DNA of 64,000 nt, from NCBI RefSeq assembly GCF_000798815.1, contig NZ_JTLD01000033.1, positions 142,186 to 206,185 on the forward strand, in the 5' to 3' direction. The notes under the pieces were generated by a model. The model was not told the DNA's origin. It was given only the letters and a program-made list of their open reading frames with translations, and did not search any database. Position numbers and translations under genes: made by a program. Below, piece by piece: positions 17,300-25,027 of the stretch. Position 1 is the first letter of the stretch. Each line of letters starts with the position of its first letter. This stretch comes from Alistipes sp. ZOR0009. Lineage in GTDB: Bacteria > Bacteroidota > Bacteroidia > Bacteroidales > ZOR0009.

Positions 17300-18082
17300 T
17301 TAGTTTATGGGATAGGAGATGAATAGCTGCACGCCGATACCAGCCTTGCTGGTTACGATCGACGAGGTGTTGTTGCTGAGGATGTAGGCAGGAAGCAGCA
17401 CCTCGAAGTTGGCGTTGAGGCTGTGCTCCTTGCCGAGCTTAAATCCGATACTGGGATTAAACGTGGAGAGGAACGACGCTGGAGCGCCAAGCGAATTGGC
17501 TACCAGATGCTCGTAGGGGCGCATGGTTGGGCTTACCAGATCGACTTTGGTGCGGTGTCCTACCTTGAAGCTGAGATCGAACCCCATTTTTACAAATAGC
17601 CGAAAAAAGCGGGGGCGCATGGTGTACATTCTCATCTCTAAGGGAATCCCTAGATAGTCGGCCGACTGCTTCACGTTTCTGGCTTGGGCGTATTCGGTGA
17701 GTGTCCCGTTTTGGTTGTAAAGAATGTAAAATTTGGAGGTGTTGCTACTTAGATTCCAAAAATCGTCGCGCTCAATAGTACTTTCGAAGTGGGTGTAGCG
17801 AACTCCCGAAAGTAGGGTCAGATAGCCATCGCTCGATAGGTATTCGCCTTTAATACCGGTATAGAAGCGGTTAAGGGAGGTTTCTATTTCGTCGTGTGCG
17901 GTGCTTTCCCATAGCGAGATGGAGTTGGTGGCTCTAATAGAGGCGCTCTCCCTAAATTCCGAGACGTAGGTGGATGTTCCACTTTCGATCCCAATCCGTA
18001 GTTTGCCAATTTCCTGCGCTTTGGCTTGTGTAAGCAAAAGGGTGGCACCAAGTATACATAAAACGTTGTTGAGGTATCTCAT
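17300..18082 (-). CDS. Outer membrane beta-barrel protein
   Basis: A 260-residue protein with a signal peptide (MRYLNNVLCILGATLLLTQAKAQ) followed by alternating hydrophobic/polar strands typical of small Bacteroidota barrels: KLRIGIESGTSTYVSEF, LTLLSGVRYTHFEST, ADYLGIPLEMRMYTM, LFVKMGFDLSFKVG and a C-terminal AGIGVQLFISYPIN. The 'GIPLEMR' stretch and barrel size recall PorT-like/outer-membrane-beta-barrel families. It is the first gene of a two-gene unit with the lipoprotein. Specific cargo or partner unknown. Confidence 0.7.
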   Translation of the reverse strand: MRYLNNVLCILGATLLLTQAKAQEIGKLRIGIESGTSTYVSEFRESASIRATNSISLWESTAHDEIETSLNRFYTGIKGEYLSSDGYLTLLSGVRYTHFESTIERDDFWNLSSNTSKFYILYNQNGTLTEYAQARNVKQSADYLGIPLEMRMYTMRPRFFRLFVKMGFDLSFKVGHRTKVDLVSPTMRPYEHLVANSLGAPASFLSTFNPSIGFKLGKEHSLNANFEVLLPAYILSNNTSSIVTSKAGIGVQLFISYPIN

Positions 18083-18228
18083 GCGGGAGCTTTTTCAGGT
18101 TGGTTTTTGCGAAGATAGCCGTTTTCGATCCGCATCGATTCTAAATTTTATATATTTTGAACGAATGGTAGAGGATTGTCTAGCTTTTTACCTTTTATGT
18201 TGTTTATCTCCTCATAAAAAATGATGCC

Positions 18229-18684
18229 ATGAAATGGATTACGATACTGCTAATGCTGCTTGTTGTAGGTGGTGTTGCGGCGCAGCAGAAGGATGTCAAA
18301 TCGAAAAAAAGAGGAAAAATGGAGCTACGTAAGCTAACACCCGAGGAGGAATACGTGATACTTAAGAAGGGAACTGAGCGCCCTTTTGTGGGAAAGTACG
18401 ATAAGTTTTTTGATAAAGGAACCTACGTGTGCCGGCAATGTGGCGCTCCGCTCTACCATTCGGATAGCAAGTTTAATTCGGGTTGCGGCTGGCCTGCCTT
18501 CGACGATGAGATTAAGGGGGCAGTAAAGCGCACCACCGATGCCGATGGGCGTCGCACAGAGATAACTTGTGCCCGGTGTGGAGGGCATTTGGGGCATGTT
18601 TTCGTAGGCGAAGGTTTTACAAAGACAAACACGCGCCACTGCGTTAACTCCATCTCGCTGGAGTTTATTCCCGATAAAAAGTAG
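18229..18684 (+). CDS. msrB: Exported peptide-methionine (R)-S-oxide reductase
   Basis: MsrB reduces the R-epimer of methionine sulfoxide in oxidised proteins. The 151-residue protein has all MsrB motifs: two zinc-binding CxxC pairs (CRQC near 67, CARC near 106), [14 protein letters not shown] and the C-terminal catalytic Cys in [11 protein letters not shown]. Unlike the common cytoplasmic form, it begins with a signal peptide ([19 protein letters not shown]), so it should act in the periplasm. No msrA is in the window. It is a single gene followed by a strong bidirectional hairpin. Confidence 0.92.
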   Translation: MKWITILLMLLVVGGVAAQQKDVKSKKRGKMELRKLTPEEEYVILKKGTERPFVGKYDKFFDKGTYVCRQCGAPLYHSDSKFNSGCGWPAFDDEIKGAVKRTTDADGRRTEITCARCGGHLGHVFVGEGFTKTNTRHCVNSISLEFIPDKK

Positions 18685-18706
18685 CCTTCGAGGCAATATG
18701 CACAGA

Positions 18707-18747
18707 AAAGCGAGGAGCCCCATTTAAATGGGAGCTCCTCGCTTTAT
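18707..18747. terminator. Bidirectional terminator between msrB and the Dabb gene
   Basis: A long hairpin pairs AGCGAGGAGC with GCTCCTCGCT and, inside, CCCATTT with AAATGGG, interrupted by one bulged A. It lies between convergent genes. Confidence 0.8.
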
Positions 18748-18761
18748 ATTATACCAAGATG

Positions 18762-19070
18762 TTAACCTTTTGCATAGTCCACGCAGATGCGCGCTTCGGT
18801 AATTTGCTTTATAAACTCAACCACCTTTAGGTGCTCGGGGTGCACGGCGTAGGCTTCCAGATCGCGAAGCGTGGTGAACTCGCTTTCTAATATCAGATCC
18901 CAGTTTCCTTCGGGAGTGCCAGGGGCGTTTATCCCTACGTGGATGTAACGGATCTCATCAATCACCTCTCTTAAACCTTCGAGCCGTTCTTTTGCTTCGA
19001 GCGCATTTTGAAGCTTACTTCTTCCGTTTACCTCACTCTTTAGTTTCCAGCAAACAACGTGTTTTACCAT
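18762..19070 (-). CDS. Dabb (stress-responsive alpha/beta barrel) family protein
   Basis: A 102-residue cytoplasmic protein of the Dabb/ferredoxin-like dimeric barrel family. Typical features are the start MVKHVVCWKLK, the middle HVGINAPGTPEGNWDLILESEFTTLRDLEAYAVHPEHLKVVEFI and the short C-terminal strand. Members form dimeric beta-barrels; bacterial ones are poorly characterised and some are linked to stress responses. It is a single gene. Its -7 box TATATTTG lies just upstream. Confidence 0.85.
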   Translation of the reverse strand: MVKHVVCWKLKSEVNGRSKLQNALEAKERLEGLREVIDEIRYIHVGINAPGTPEGNWDLILESEFTTLRDLEAYAVHPEHLKVVEFIKQITEARICVDYAKG

Positions 19071-19086
19071 ATAGCTTATTTTGCGG

Positions 19087-19094
19087 CAAATATA
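19087..19094 (-). promoter_or_regulatory. -7 box of the Dabb gene (TATATTTG)
   Basis: TATATTTG on the minus strand, 16 bases upstream of the ATG, fits TAnnTTTG. At the -33 distance there is only TTTA. Confidence 0.4.
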
Positions 19095-19183
19095 TTAACT
19101 ATGGCGTAAGTTTAAAGTAGGTAGAACTGTTTAAATCGGTGTGGTAGCATCTGTTTTACGCAAAGCGCTTGTGGCTGCATTGG

Positions 19184-20047
19184 CTAAAACGAGTAGGCTA
19201 GCCCAACGCTCAAAATCTCCTTAAACTGAATTTTGCTGATTACGTTATCGTCGTAAATCAGGTTGGTAGTAAGCGTGGTGGCCAAATATTTGTTTACCTT
19301 CATAAAGAGTATCATCTGCCAGTTGACGTCGATATTCTGGGGCTTGTCGTTGTAGCTGGAGAAGAGCTGCAGCGATGTTTCGATGTTTACGTTTTTGATG
19401 ATATTCTCCTTCTTGTACTTTGCGGCAACTACAGCACCCACTTCCGATTTGCTATGCTCACCTGGCGTTACGCCAAAGGCGCCAATGCTCGAGAGGTAAT
19501 CGTTGCGCACAAAGGTGTACTTGGCCGATATGGGCGAGATGAGAATGGAGAGCGTTTGGCTTTTGTTGATAAACTCCATACCCAACGAGGTAATCAGAAA
19601 CGCTGGAGCAAAGAATTGTGAGGTAAACTTTTTTGGATCGACCCCGTAGTCGTAGCCGTTGGCAAATTGCGTTTGGAGGTTGGCGCGTGCCGAGTAGTAC
19701 CAATGGCCCGACGCCTTATAGCCAAATTGGGAGTTGAGGCTAATTTGATCGTTCACCTTTTTTGTCCCCTTACTTTCGAGATGCTGAATTCCGTAGCCTA
19801 GGTTTACTCCATTTTGCCAAATAGACTTGCTCCAAGTACGAACAGCGTTTATATTGAAGATGCTGTTTAGGGAGTAGGTGTTTTCGCCTCCCGCAGTCCA
19901 GTTGCTCAGAGCCACCTGCGAAAACCCTATGCTTCCTTCTCCTTTAACTGCCCATCCATATTTAATGGAATCTTTAGGCGCTTCCTGTGCGCTGGTGTAC
20001 GCGCATAGCGCCATCAGTGCTACCGTTAGTAATGTTAATCGTTGCAT
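19184..20047 (-). CDS. DUF3078-family outer membrane beta-barrel protein
   Basis: A 287-residue exported protein. After the signal peptide (MQRLTLLTVALMALCAYTSAQ) comes the DUF3078 hallmark: WAVKGEGSIGFSQVALSNWTAGGENTYSLNSIFN. Repeated amphipathic strands then run to a terminal Phe (ILSVGLAYSF), the standard signal for insertion by the BAM complex. DUF3078 proteins are common in Bacteroidota and lack an assigned function. Single gene; no clear terminator was seen downstream. Confidence 0.8.
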   Translation of the reverse strand: MQRLTLLTVALMALCAYTSAQEAPKDSIKYGWAVKGEGSIGFSQVALSNWTAGGENTYSLNSIFNINAVRTWSKSIWQNGVNLGYGIQHLESKGTKKVNDQISLNSQFGYKASGHWYYSARANLQTQFANGYDYGVDPKKFTSQFFAPAFLITSLGMEFINKSQTLSILISPISAKYTFVRNDYLSSIGAFGVTPGEHSKSEVGAVVAAKYKKENIIKNVNIETSLQLFSSYNDKPQNIDVNWQMILFMKVNKYLATTLTTNLIYDDNVISKIQFKEILSVGLAYSF

Positions 20048-20178
20048 ACTAAATAATATTTGCGGTTTAGTTGATAAACTGATAACCTAATCTACTTGTT
20101 CAGTTAACGTCTATTGTAAAATAAGTAACGAATTTTAGAACTGCCAAAAATGGCAAGTGGTTTCGGTCTGATTTTTGT

Positions 20179-20186
20179 TAATTTTG
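20179..20186 (+). promoter_or_regulatory. -7 box of the DUF2062 gene (TAATTTTG)
   Basis: TAATTTTG fits TAnnTTTG, 20 bases upstream of the start codon. No convincing -33 element was found. Confidence 0.4.
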
Positions 20187-20206
20187 GAATTCAAAATATT
20201 AAATGA

Positions 20207-20707
20207 ATGAGCGTAGCAGAGAACAACTCTACCATGCAGCAGGAGCAAGAGCCCGAAAAGATGAAGAAATCTCTTGGGGTAAGGTTTAGGGAATACTCCT
20301 TAAAGGTAAAAGATTTGATGGTTGACCCCAACGAGAGCGATTTTACGAAAAGTATCTCCATTTCGGTGGGCGTTTTTATTTCGATAGTTCCGGCTTGGGG
20401 ATTACAGACCTTAATTGCTGTTGGTGCGGCTTTTCTGTTTAGGTTAAACAAGCCGCTGGTTATTGCGGCTAGCTATTTGAGCGTTCCGCCGATACTTGGC
20501 CCAATTTTGGTTTTAAGCATGGGGCTAGGGGCTTTTTTTGTAGATAAGGCGGTGCATATAACGTTAGCAACAGCCAACTACGATTTGGTAATGGCTGCGC
20601 TGCATCAGTACATAATAGGAAGCGTGGTGCTTGCGCTGATTGCTGCTCCCGTTTTTGGAATTCTAACCTTTGGAATTCTCAAGATATTTGTAAGAAAGCG
20701 AGCCTAG
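20207..20707 (+). CDS. DUF2062 domain membrane protein
   Basis: A 166-residue inner-membrane protein. The N-terminal about 35 residues are hydrophilic; then DUF2062-type segments follow: DPNESDFTKSISISVGVFISIVPAWGLQTLIAVGAAFLFRLNKPLVIAASYLSVPP, with further membrane helices at about 105-125 and 135-160. The family is associated with small membrane proteins, sometimes fused to glycosyltransferases; no function is established here. The last codons, including the stop TAG, lie within a 12-bp hairpin that doubles as the terminator. Confidence 0.8.
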   Translation: MSVAENNSTMQQEQEPEKMKKSLGVRFREYSLKVKDLMVDPNESDFTKSISISVGVFISIVPAWGLQTLIAVGAAFLFRLNKPLVIAASYLSVPPILGPILVLSMGLGAFFVDKAVHITLATANYDLVMAALHQYIIGSVVLALIAAPVFGILTFGILKIFVRKRA

Positions 20708-20721
20708 GTGCTCGCTTTCTT
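20692..20721. terminator. Terminator hairpin overlapping the DUF2062 stop codon
   Basis: AAGAAAGCGAGC (20692-20703) and GCTCGCTTTCTT (20710-20721) form a perfect 12-bp stem with loop CTAGGT, which contains the stop codon TAG. It lies between convergent genes. Confidence 0.65.
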
Positions 20722-20723
20722 CG

Positions 20724-22139
20724 TTAATTGACTTTTTTAGGGGAGAGGGGCTTTTTCTCTATAATTTCACCTTTACTGTTCACCTTTGTTTTATAGGCCT
20801 GCTTTTTCCCATCGGTACCAACTTCGAAGAAAAAGTATTCGTTATCTCGTTCAACTTTTTTCTTTACGCTGGAGTAGCTGCTTTCTAATTCGGGCGAAAT
20901 GGTTTTACCCATTTTCCGTTTTTCGTCAACCTTTCGAAGGAAACTTTTCAGCTCGTTAATTCCTTTAGGAAACTCCTTAAATTCGTTGCTATAGATATCG
21001 GAAATGCTATAGTAAGGGATTGTGCTTTCTGGATCGTACTCTTTGGCCTTGTTGAAGCTCTCTATGGCATCTGAAAATCTTCGAGTTTTTTCGAATATGT
21101 TGCCATACTCGATATAGCCCATAAATAGCTTGGTGTGATCGGGCTTTAAGTTGTCGATGGCCTTGGCAATATATCTTAATGCGTTTTTATTATCGTTAAC
21201 TTCGTAGTACGACTTGCCTAGATAGTAGGGGATTTCGAACATTAAGCTATCCATATCTACGCTTTTGTTGTAAACCCGCTGTAAATATTCCGAAGCATCG
21301 AGATAAAATCCTTTTTTGAAGCTGGCAAAGCCGCCCAGCTTGTCGCAGTAAGTTTCGGTGCTATCACCGTCGTTTATTAGATTCTTTATGTAGGTAAGGC
21401 ACGAGTCAATCTCCTCATTTCTGTAATGGGCGTTGGCAATATTGCGGCGGAGTAGAATTGCTAGGCGTGAGTTTTTGTCGGGAAGCTGTGCAAGCCCCAT
21501 TTGGGCAGTAGCAATACTTTCAGTGTATTTGTTATTCGCTATTTGCGCGCTGGAAAGGAGAAGCACTGTTCCGATATTGGAAGAGTCGAGCTGAACTGCC
21601 TTTATGTAGGCCGGAAGCGCATTTTTTGATTCGTTGTTAGATTCGTATACGCGTCCTAGATTTCGGAAGTAGGATGCGTTGCTGCTATCTATAGCGCAAA
21701 GTCTACGAGCAAAAAAGAGGGCGCTTTGCATGTTTCTACTGCTAAGATAAAATTTTAGCATCAGGCTAAGGGCTTGCGTATTGTTGGAGTCGAGCTCGTT
21801 AACTTTTTGTAGGGAGAGCAGAGCCTTGTCCTCCTCGCCTTTGGCGAGGTAAACTTCGCTAAGCAGCAGGGATGTTTTCACATCGTTAGAGTCGAGTAGG
21901 TAGGCTCGGTTGAGGTAGTCGATGCTTTTGCTGTAGCTGTTCTTGTCCTTGTAGGCAAGCGCCAAACGACTGTACACCTTTTTAGATGGTTGTCCAGTTG
22001 ACAGCAGCTGTTCGCCAAACCTGATTATGGCCTCTCTATCGTCGTTTATGATGGCGCGGTTGTACTCCTCGCGTTGTGCGAAGAGGGTAGTGCTGCTAAA
22101 GAATAGAAGTGTTGATACTAAGATTTGTAATGCTTTCAT
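20724..22139 (-). CDS. Exported TPR-repeat protein
   Basis: A 471-residue protein with a cleavable signal peptide (MKALQILVSTLLFFSSTTLFAQ) and tandem TPR units over most of its length, for example KVYSRLALAYKDKNSYSKSIDYLNRAYLLDSND, SLMLKFYLSSRNMQSALFFARRLCAIDSSN and YGNIFEKTRRFSDAIESFNKAKEYDPES. The C-terminal 60 residues are charged (KKKVERDNEYFFFEVG and a Lys-rich end). It is likely a periplasmic scaffold protein. A 19-bp perfect hairpin precedes it, in the spacer from the BlaR1-TonB gene. Function unknown. Confidence 0.75.
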   Translation of the reverse strand: MKALQILVSTLLFFSSTTLFAQREEYNRAIINDDREAIIRFGEQLLSTGQPSKKVYSRLALAYKDKNSYSKSIDYLNRAYLLDSNDVKTSLLLSEVYLAKGEEDKALLSLQKVNELDSNNTQALSLMLKFYLSSRNMQSALFFARRLCAIDSSNASYFRNLGRVYESNNESKNALPAYIKAVQLDSSNIGTVLLLSSAQIANNKYTESIATAQMGLAQLPDKNSRLAILLRRNIANAHYRNEEIDSCLTYIKNLINDGDSTETYCDKLGGFASFKKGFYLDASEYLQRVYNKSVDMDSLMFEIPYYLGKSYYEVNDNKNALRYIAKAIDNLKPDHTKLFMGYIEYGNIFEKTRRFSDAIESFNKAKEYDPESTIPYYSISDIYSNEFKEFPKGINELKSFLRKVDEKRKMGKTISPELESSYSSVKKKVERDNEYFFFEVGTDGKKQAYKTKVNSKGEIIEKKPLSPKKVN

Positions 22140-22167
22140 GGGTAAGCGTTAGATTCGGTTTCGTAGG

Positions 22168-22212
22168 ATTAATTTAAGCACTGCCGAGGGGGGCGGCAGT
22201 GCTTAAATTAAT
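22168..22212. other. Perfect 19-bp-stem hairpin between BlaR1-TonB and TPR genes
   Basis: Positions 22168-22186 and 22194-22212 are exact reverse complements around the 7-base G-rich loop AGGGGGG (plus strand). It is 28 bases upstream of the TPR gene ATG and 78 bases beyond the BlaR1-TonB stop on the same strand. No U-tract follows, so it may be a processing/stability hairpin rather than a standard terminator. Confidence 0.6.
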
Positions 22213-22290
22213 GCTGACTTGGGAGACTTAATTAAGTGTATAGCTTAAAATGAAAGATTTAGGATTGTTTGTAAGAATGAATCGCTATAC

Positions 22291-24198
22291 CTACTTTTTC
22301 CCAATTATGTTTGCGCCAGTTAGAACTTTTGATTCTGAGGTGCCTTCTACTACAGTCATTTCAATTACACCATTTTTCCCCTTTTCTCCATACTTTGCAA
22401 CGGCACTTTCTCCTTTTAGAATAGTAATTTTATCTACGGTTCCGAGGTTGTTAACATCTCCTGTGTACTCTTTGCCGTTCACGATTTTGAGAACCTTTGA
22501 TAGGTCTTCGCTCGTTTGTGTAGATTCGGGAGCCCCGTCGAACTTAAACTTAATAGGGAAGGTAAACGATACTCTTACTGGCTTTCCCTTCTGCTTTCCT
22601 GGATCCCATTTGGGAGAATTCTTAACAATTCGGATGGCCTCTTGGTTGAGAGAGGGATCTGTGCCTCTGAGTATTTTTACGTTAGAAACTTCACCTGATG
22701 CTTCTACAATGAACTGTACATATACGGTTCCTTGTATTCCTTTTTTTGCTGCCTCTTCGGGGTATTTCAGCTTTGCACCTACGTACTCCCTAAAGCCTAA
22801 GCTGGCCTCTTTACCATTGAAGGTGGGCATGTCCTCGGCAACTAAGTAAATTGCCTCTTCTCCTTTACCTTTTTTTGAGACCTTTGTCCAATCGGAGAGC
22901 ATGTAGTGAATAGGGAAGGTGAAGGAAATTCGTACTGGCGTTCCTTTTATTTCGCCTGCTTTCCATCCAGTTGCTTGAGATACTACTCGTATGGCCTCCT
23001 TATCCAGGGATGGGTCAACTCCTTTTAGAATATTTACATTGGAAACAGAGCCATCTTTTTCTACAATAAACTGTACGTAAACGTTTCCTTGGATGCCGTT
23101 TTTAAGAGCAACCTCAGGATATTTAAGGTTCTTAACAATGTACTCTCGGAAGCCTAGAGTTGCATCTTTACCTTTAAAGGTGGGCATCACTTCAGCAGTA
23201 TTGTAGATCTTATCATCCTGAAGTGTTGCTTCACTTGCTAATTGAGTAAAATTGGTGGATGCATCGTTCGAAGTTGAGGTTGCGTTATTTTTCGATATCT
23301 TATCAACCCCCATTTCCACGGTAAACGAGGTAAGCGCGAGTGCCGATACGAATGCTACTGGAACGAGTATTCCTTTTACTCGTAACCATGCTGAATTACG
23401 ATTTTTGTTCATCATCTTGATGCGTTTTTTAATAAGGATTAAGCTGAAATGGTTTACCGGAACCACCTCTCTCCCTACCGTGGCGTTTACCAGCGAGGCT
23501 TGATACTCGTACGTGTCGATTCCGAGATCGACAACCGCTCGGTCGGCGGTGTACTCGTGGTTTTCGACAATTAGCCGCTTAAGCATCCACGACGCTGGGT
23601 TAAACCATTGGAACACCGTAAATATTTCGCCTAAAAGCATATCCAACGAGTGCCAATGCCGGCTATGAACGCGCTCGTGGATGAGCATCTTGGTTAAATC
23701 GCGGTGTTCAATTAGCTTCTCGGGAAAGACAATCCATCCAAAGAAGGCAAAGGGGGAGATGGCCGCGCGGGTCACCTTTATTTGGTAGCTATCGATAGCC
23801 AAATTTTTTGCGGTTGCAATGATATAGATTACTCTGATGTACGAGCCTACCATTTTAAGCAGGAAAATGGCCACTCCAGTAAGGTAAACGGTAAGAATAA
23901 TGTTGCAGGTGCTGCCCCAATCGCCGTTGGCGCTGGTGCTGCTGGGGGTAACTACGAGTTCGGGAATATTTATGGTGTAGGTTGGGCTTATGACCACCGC
24001 CGGAAGTAAGTTTCCCTGCGAGGTTCCCTGCTGCATGGTTAGAATGGGAACCACTACGCTCCAAACGATTGCTCCAACCAGATAGAATCGGTTTCGGACG
24101 AGCGTCTGGTCGGCCGATAGGGCTGCCTTAAAGAGCAGCATCAGGAGCAGTATACTTAGGGATGCTTTCCCTAAGTATATTAGAAACTCGACGGTCAT
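22291..24198 (-). CDS. M56 (BlaR1-like) metallopeptidase with two TonB C-terminal domains
   Basis: A 635-residue inner-membrane protein. The N-terminal half has membrane helices (about 5-25, 35-52, 105-125, 270-290) and an M56 zinc-protease domain with HERVH near 173 and a downstream ENHEYTADRAVV. In the BlaR1 family this domain cleaves the partner repressor BlaI after a signal. Two nearly identical TonB C-terminal domains follow (about 345-440 and 455-550: LGFREY, KYPE, GIQG.VYVQFIVE, SVSNV, RISFTFPI). The tail (KITILKGESAVAKYGEKGKNGVI) resembles the plug region of TonB-dependent receptors. Its start overlaps blaI by 4 bases, so the two genes form one operon. Confidence 0.85.
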   Translation of the reverse strand: MTVEFLIYLGKASLSILLLMLLFKAALSADQTLVRNRFYLVGAIVWSVVVPILTMQQGTSQGNLLPAVVISPTYTINIPELVVTPSSTSANGDWGSTCNIILTVYLTGVAIFLLKMVGSYIRVIYIIATAKNLAIDSYQIKVTRAAISPFAFFGWIVFPEKLIEHRDLTKMLIHERVHSRHWHSLDMLLGEIFTVFQWFNPASWMLKRLIVENHEYTADRAVVDLGIDTYEYQASLVNATVGREVVPVNHFSLILIKKRIKMMNKNRNSAWLRVKGILVPVAFVSALALTSFTVEMGVDKISKNNATSTSNDASTNFTQLASEATLQDDKIYNTAEVMPTFKGKDATLGFREYIVKNLKYPEVALKNGIQGNVYVQFIVEKDGSVSNVNILKGVDPSLDKEAIRVVSQATGWKAGEIKGTPVRISFTFPIHYMLSDWTKVSKKGKGEEAIYLVAEDMPTFNGKEASLGFREYVGAKLKYPEEAAKKGIQGTVYVQFIVEASGEVSNVKILRGTDPSLNQEAIRIVKNSPKWDPGKQKGKPVRVSFTFPIKFKFDGAPESTQTSEDLSKVLKIVNGKEYTGDVNNLGTVDKITILKGESAVAKYGEKGKNGVIEMTVVEGTSESKVLTGANIIGKK

Positions 24199-24566
24199 GA
24201 TTCCTTCTTATTTTGTTTTACCATCTCGAGGATCTCCTTCAGGTCGTCTTCGGTAAGCTTCTCGTTTTTGGCAAAAAACGATACGATGTTTTTGTACGAA
24301 TTCTCGAAGTAGCTATTAACGAAGCTCGACAGGAAGCTGGAGGTATACTCCTCTTGCTTTACAATGGGGAAGTAAACGTTTACGTTTCCGTAGGTTTTGT
24401 GATCGATAAAACCTTTAGACTCCAGCACTTTGATAACGGTAGCAAGCGTGTTGTAGTGAGGCCTTTTCTTTTCAGGATAGTTTTCGAGCACATCCTTTAC
24501 AGTACCTTCGCCGGTTTTCCATACTGCTAGCATTACCTTCTCTTCTTGACGTGTTAACTTTTCCAT
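24195..24566 (-). CDS. BlaI/MecI-family transcriptional repressor
   Basis: A 123-residue winged-helix repressor. The DNA-binding domain spans about 1-75 (LTRQEEKVMLAVWKTGEGTVKDVLENYPEKKRPHYNTLATVIKVLESKGFIDH), followed by a dimerisation helix region (EEYTSSFLSSFVNSYFENSYKNIVSFF) that in this family is the site cut by the BlaR1-type protease. It is the first gene of the operon with the M56-TonB protein (ATGA overlap). Upstream lie a strong promoter and three palindromes, two of them identical in arms, which are its probable operators. Its targets could also include unlinked genes. Confidence 0.9.
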   Translation of the reverse strand: MEKLTRQEEKVMLAVWKTGEGTVKDVLENYPEKKRPHYNTLATVIKVLESKGFIDHKTYGNVNVYFPIVKQEEYTSSFLSSFVNSYFENSYKNIVSFFAKNEKLTEDDLKEILEMVKQNKKES

Positions 24567-24583
24567 TGCTATTTAAAATTATC

Positions 24584-24597
24584 TACAAACAAATGTA
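24584..24597. promoter_or_regulatory. Palindrome over the blaI -7 box (TACA-N6-TGTA)
   Basis: TACA and TGTA arms at 24584-24587 and 24594-24597 flank six bases and overlap the TACATTTG -7 element. TACA/TGTA arms are typical of BlaI/MecI operators. Confidence 0.5.
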
Positions 24598-24619
24598 ACT
24601 ATAAAAATAGTAATAACAA
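24590..24619 (-). promoter_or_regulatory. blaI operon promoter (TTG-N19-TACATTTG)
   Basis: On the minus strand TTG (24617-24619) and TACATTTG (24590-24597) are 19 bases apart, giving a full Bacteroidota promoter about 25 bases upstream of the blaI ATG. Its spacer is filled by one of the operator palindromes. Confidence 0.75.
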
Positions 24620-24632
24620 CTATTTTTATAGT
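24598..24632. promoter_or_regulatory. Tandem BlaI operator palindromes (two ACTAT-N4-ATAGT)
   Basis: ACTATAAAAATAGT (24598-24611) and ACTATTTTTATAGT (24619-24632) are each palindromes and are reverse complements of each other. Their centres are 21 bp apart, two helical turns. One lies between the -33 and -7 elements and the other covers the -33 element, ideal for repression by a BlaI dimer pair. Confidence 0.65.
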
Positions 24633-24703
24633 ATTTATTTTATATTTTTAGTTTTGGAAGGGGCTTGTTGAAGCAACTGCCATTAAATCAGGGATAAAAA
24701 TGT

Positions 24704-24740
24704 GCTGCTTCTGAAAAAAAAAGTTTTTTTTTGAAGCAGC
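24704..24740. other. A/T-rich hairpin upstream of the repeat array
   Basis: GCTGCTTC and GAAGCAGC flank nine A and nine T, forming a long hairpin with a 2-base bulge. It is in the non-coding stretch 24633-25027, where nothing else was recognised. Confidence 0.5.
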
Positions 24741-25027
24741 GCTTATGGTTTTTTGGGGGATGTATTCCCTTTTCTTCGATTTTGTAGCTGCGACAGTAGC
24801 GTATTTAAGCGAAAAGGGAGGGAACGAGGGGGCTTTTCTGAATCTTTAGTTTGGTTAGGACGATTTTTTATTCGATTTTTTTTATTCGATGGCATCTAAA
24901 CCCTTTTGATTTGAATTTTAGGCTCATTCGGCATCATCTTTTTTCTAATAGGGAAATATGGGCTCAACGATTTTCTAGAAAAACCATTTTGCTTACTCAC
25001 TTAGAAGGGATACTTCCAGCAATTTTA

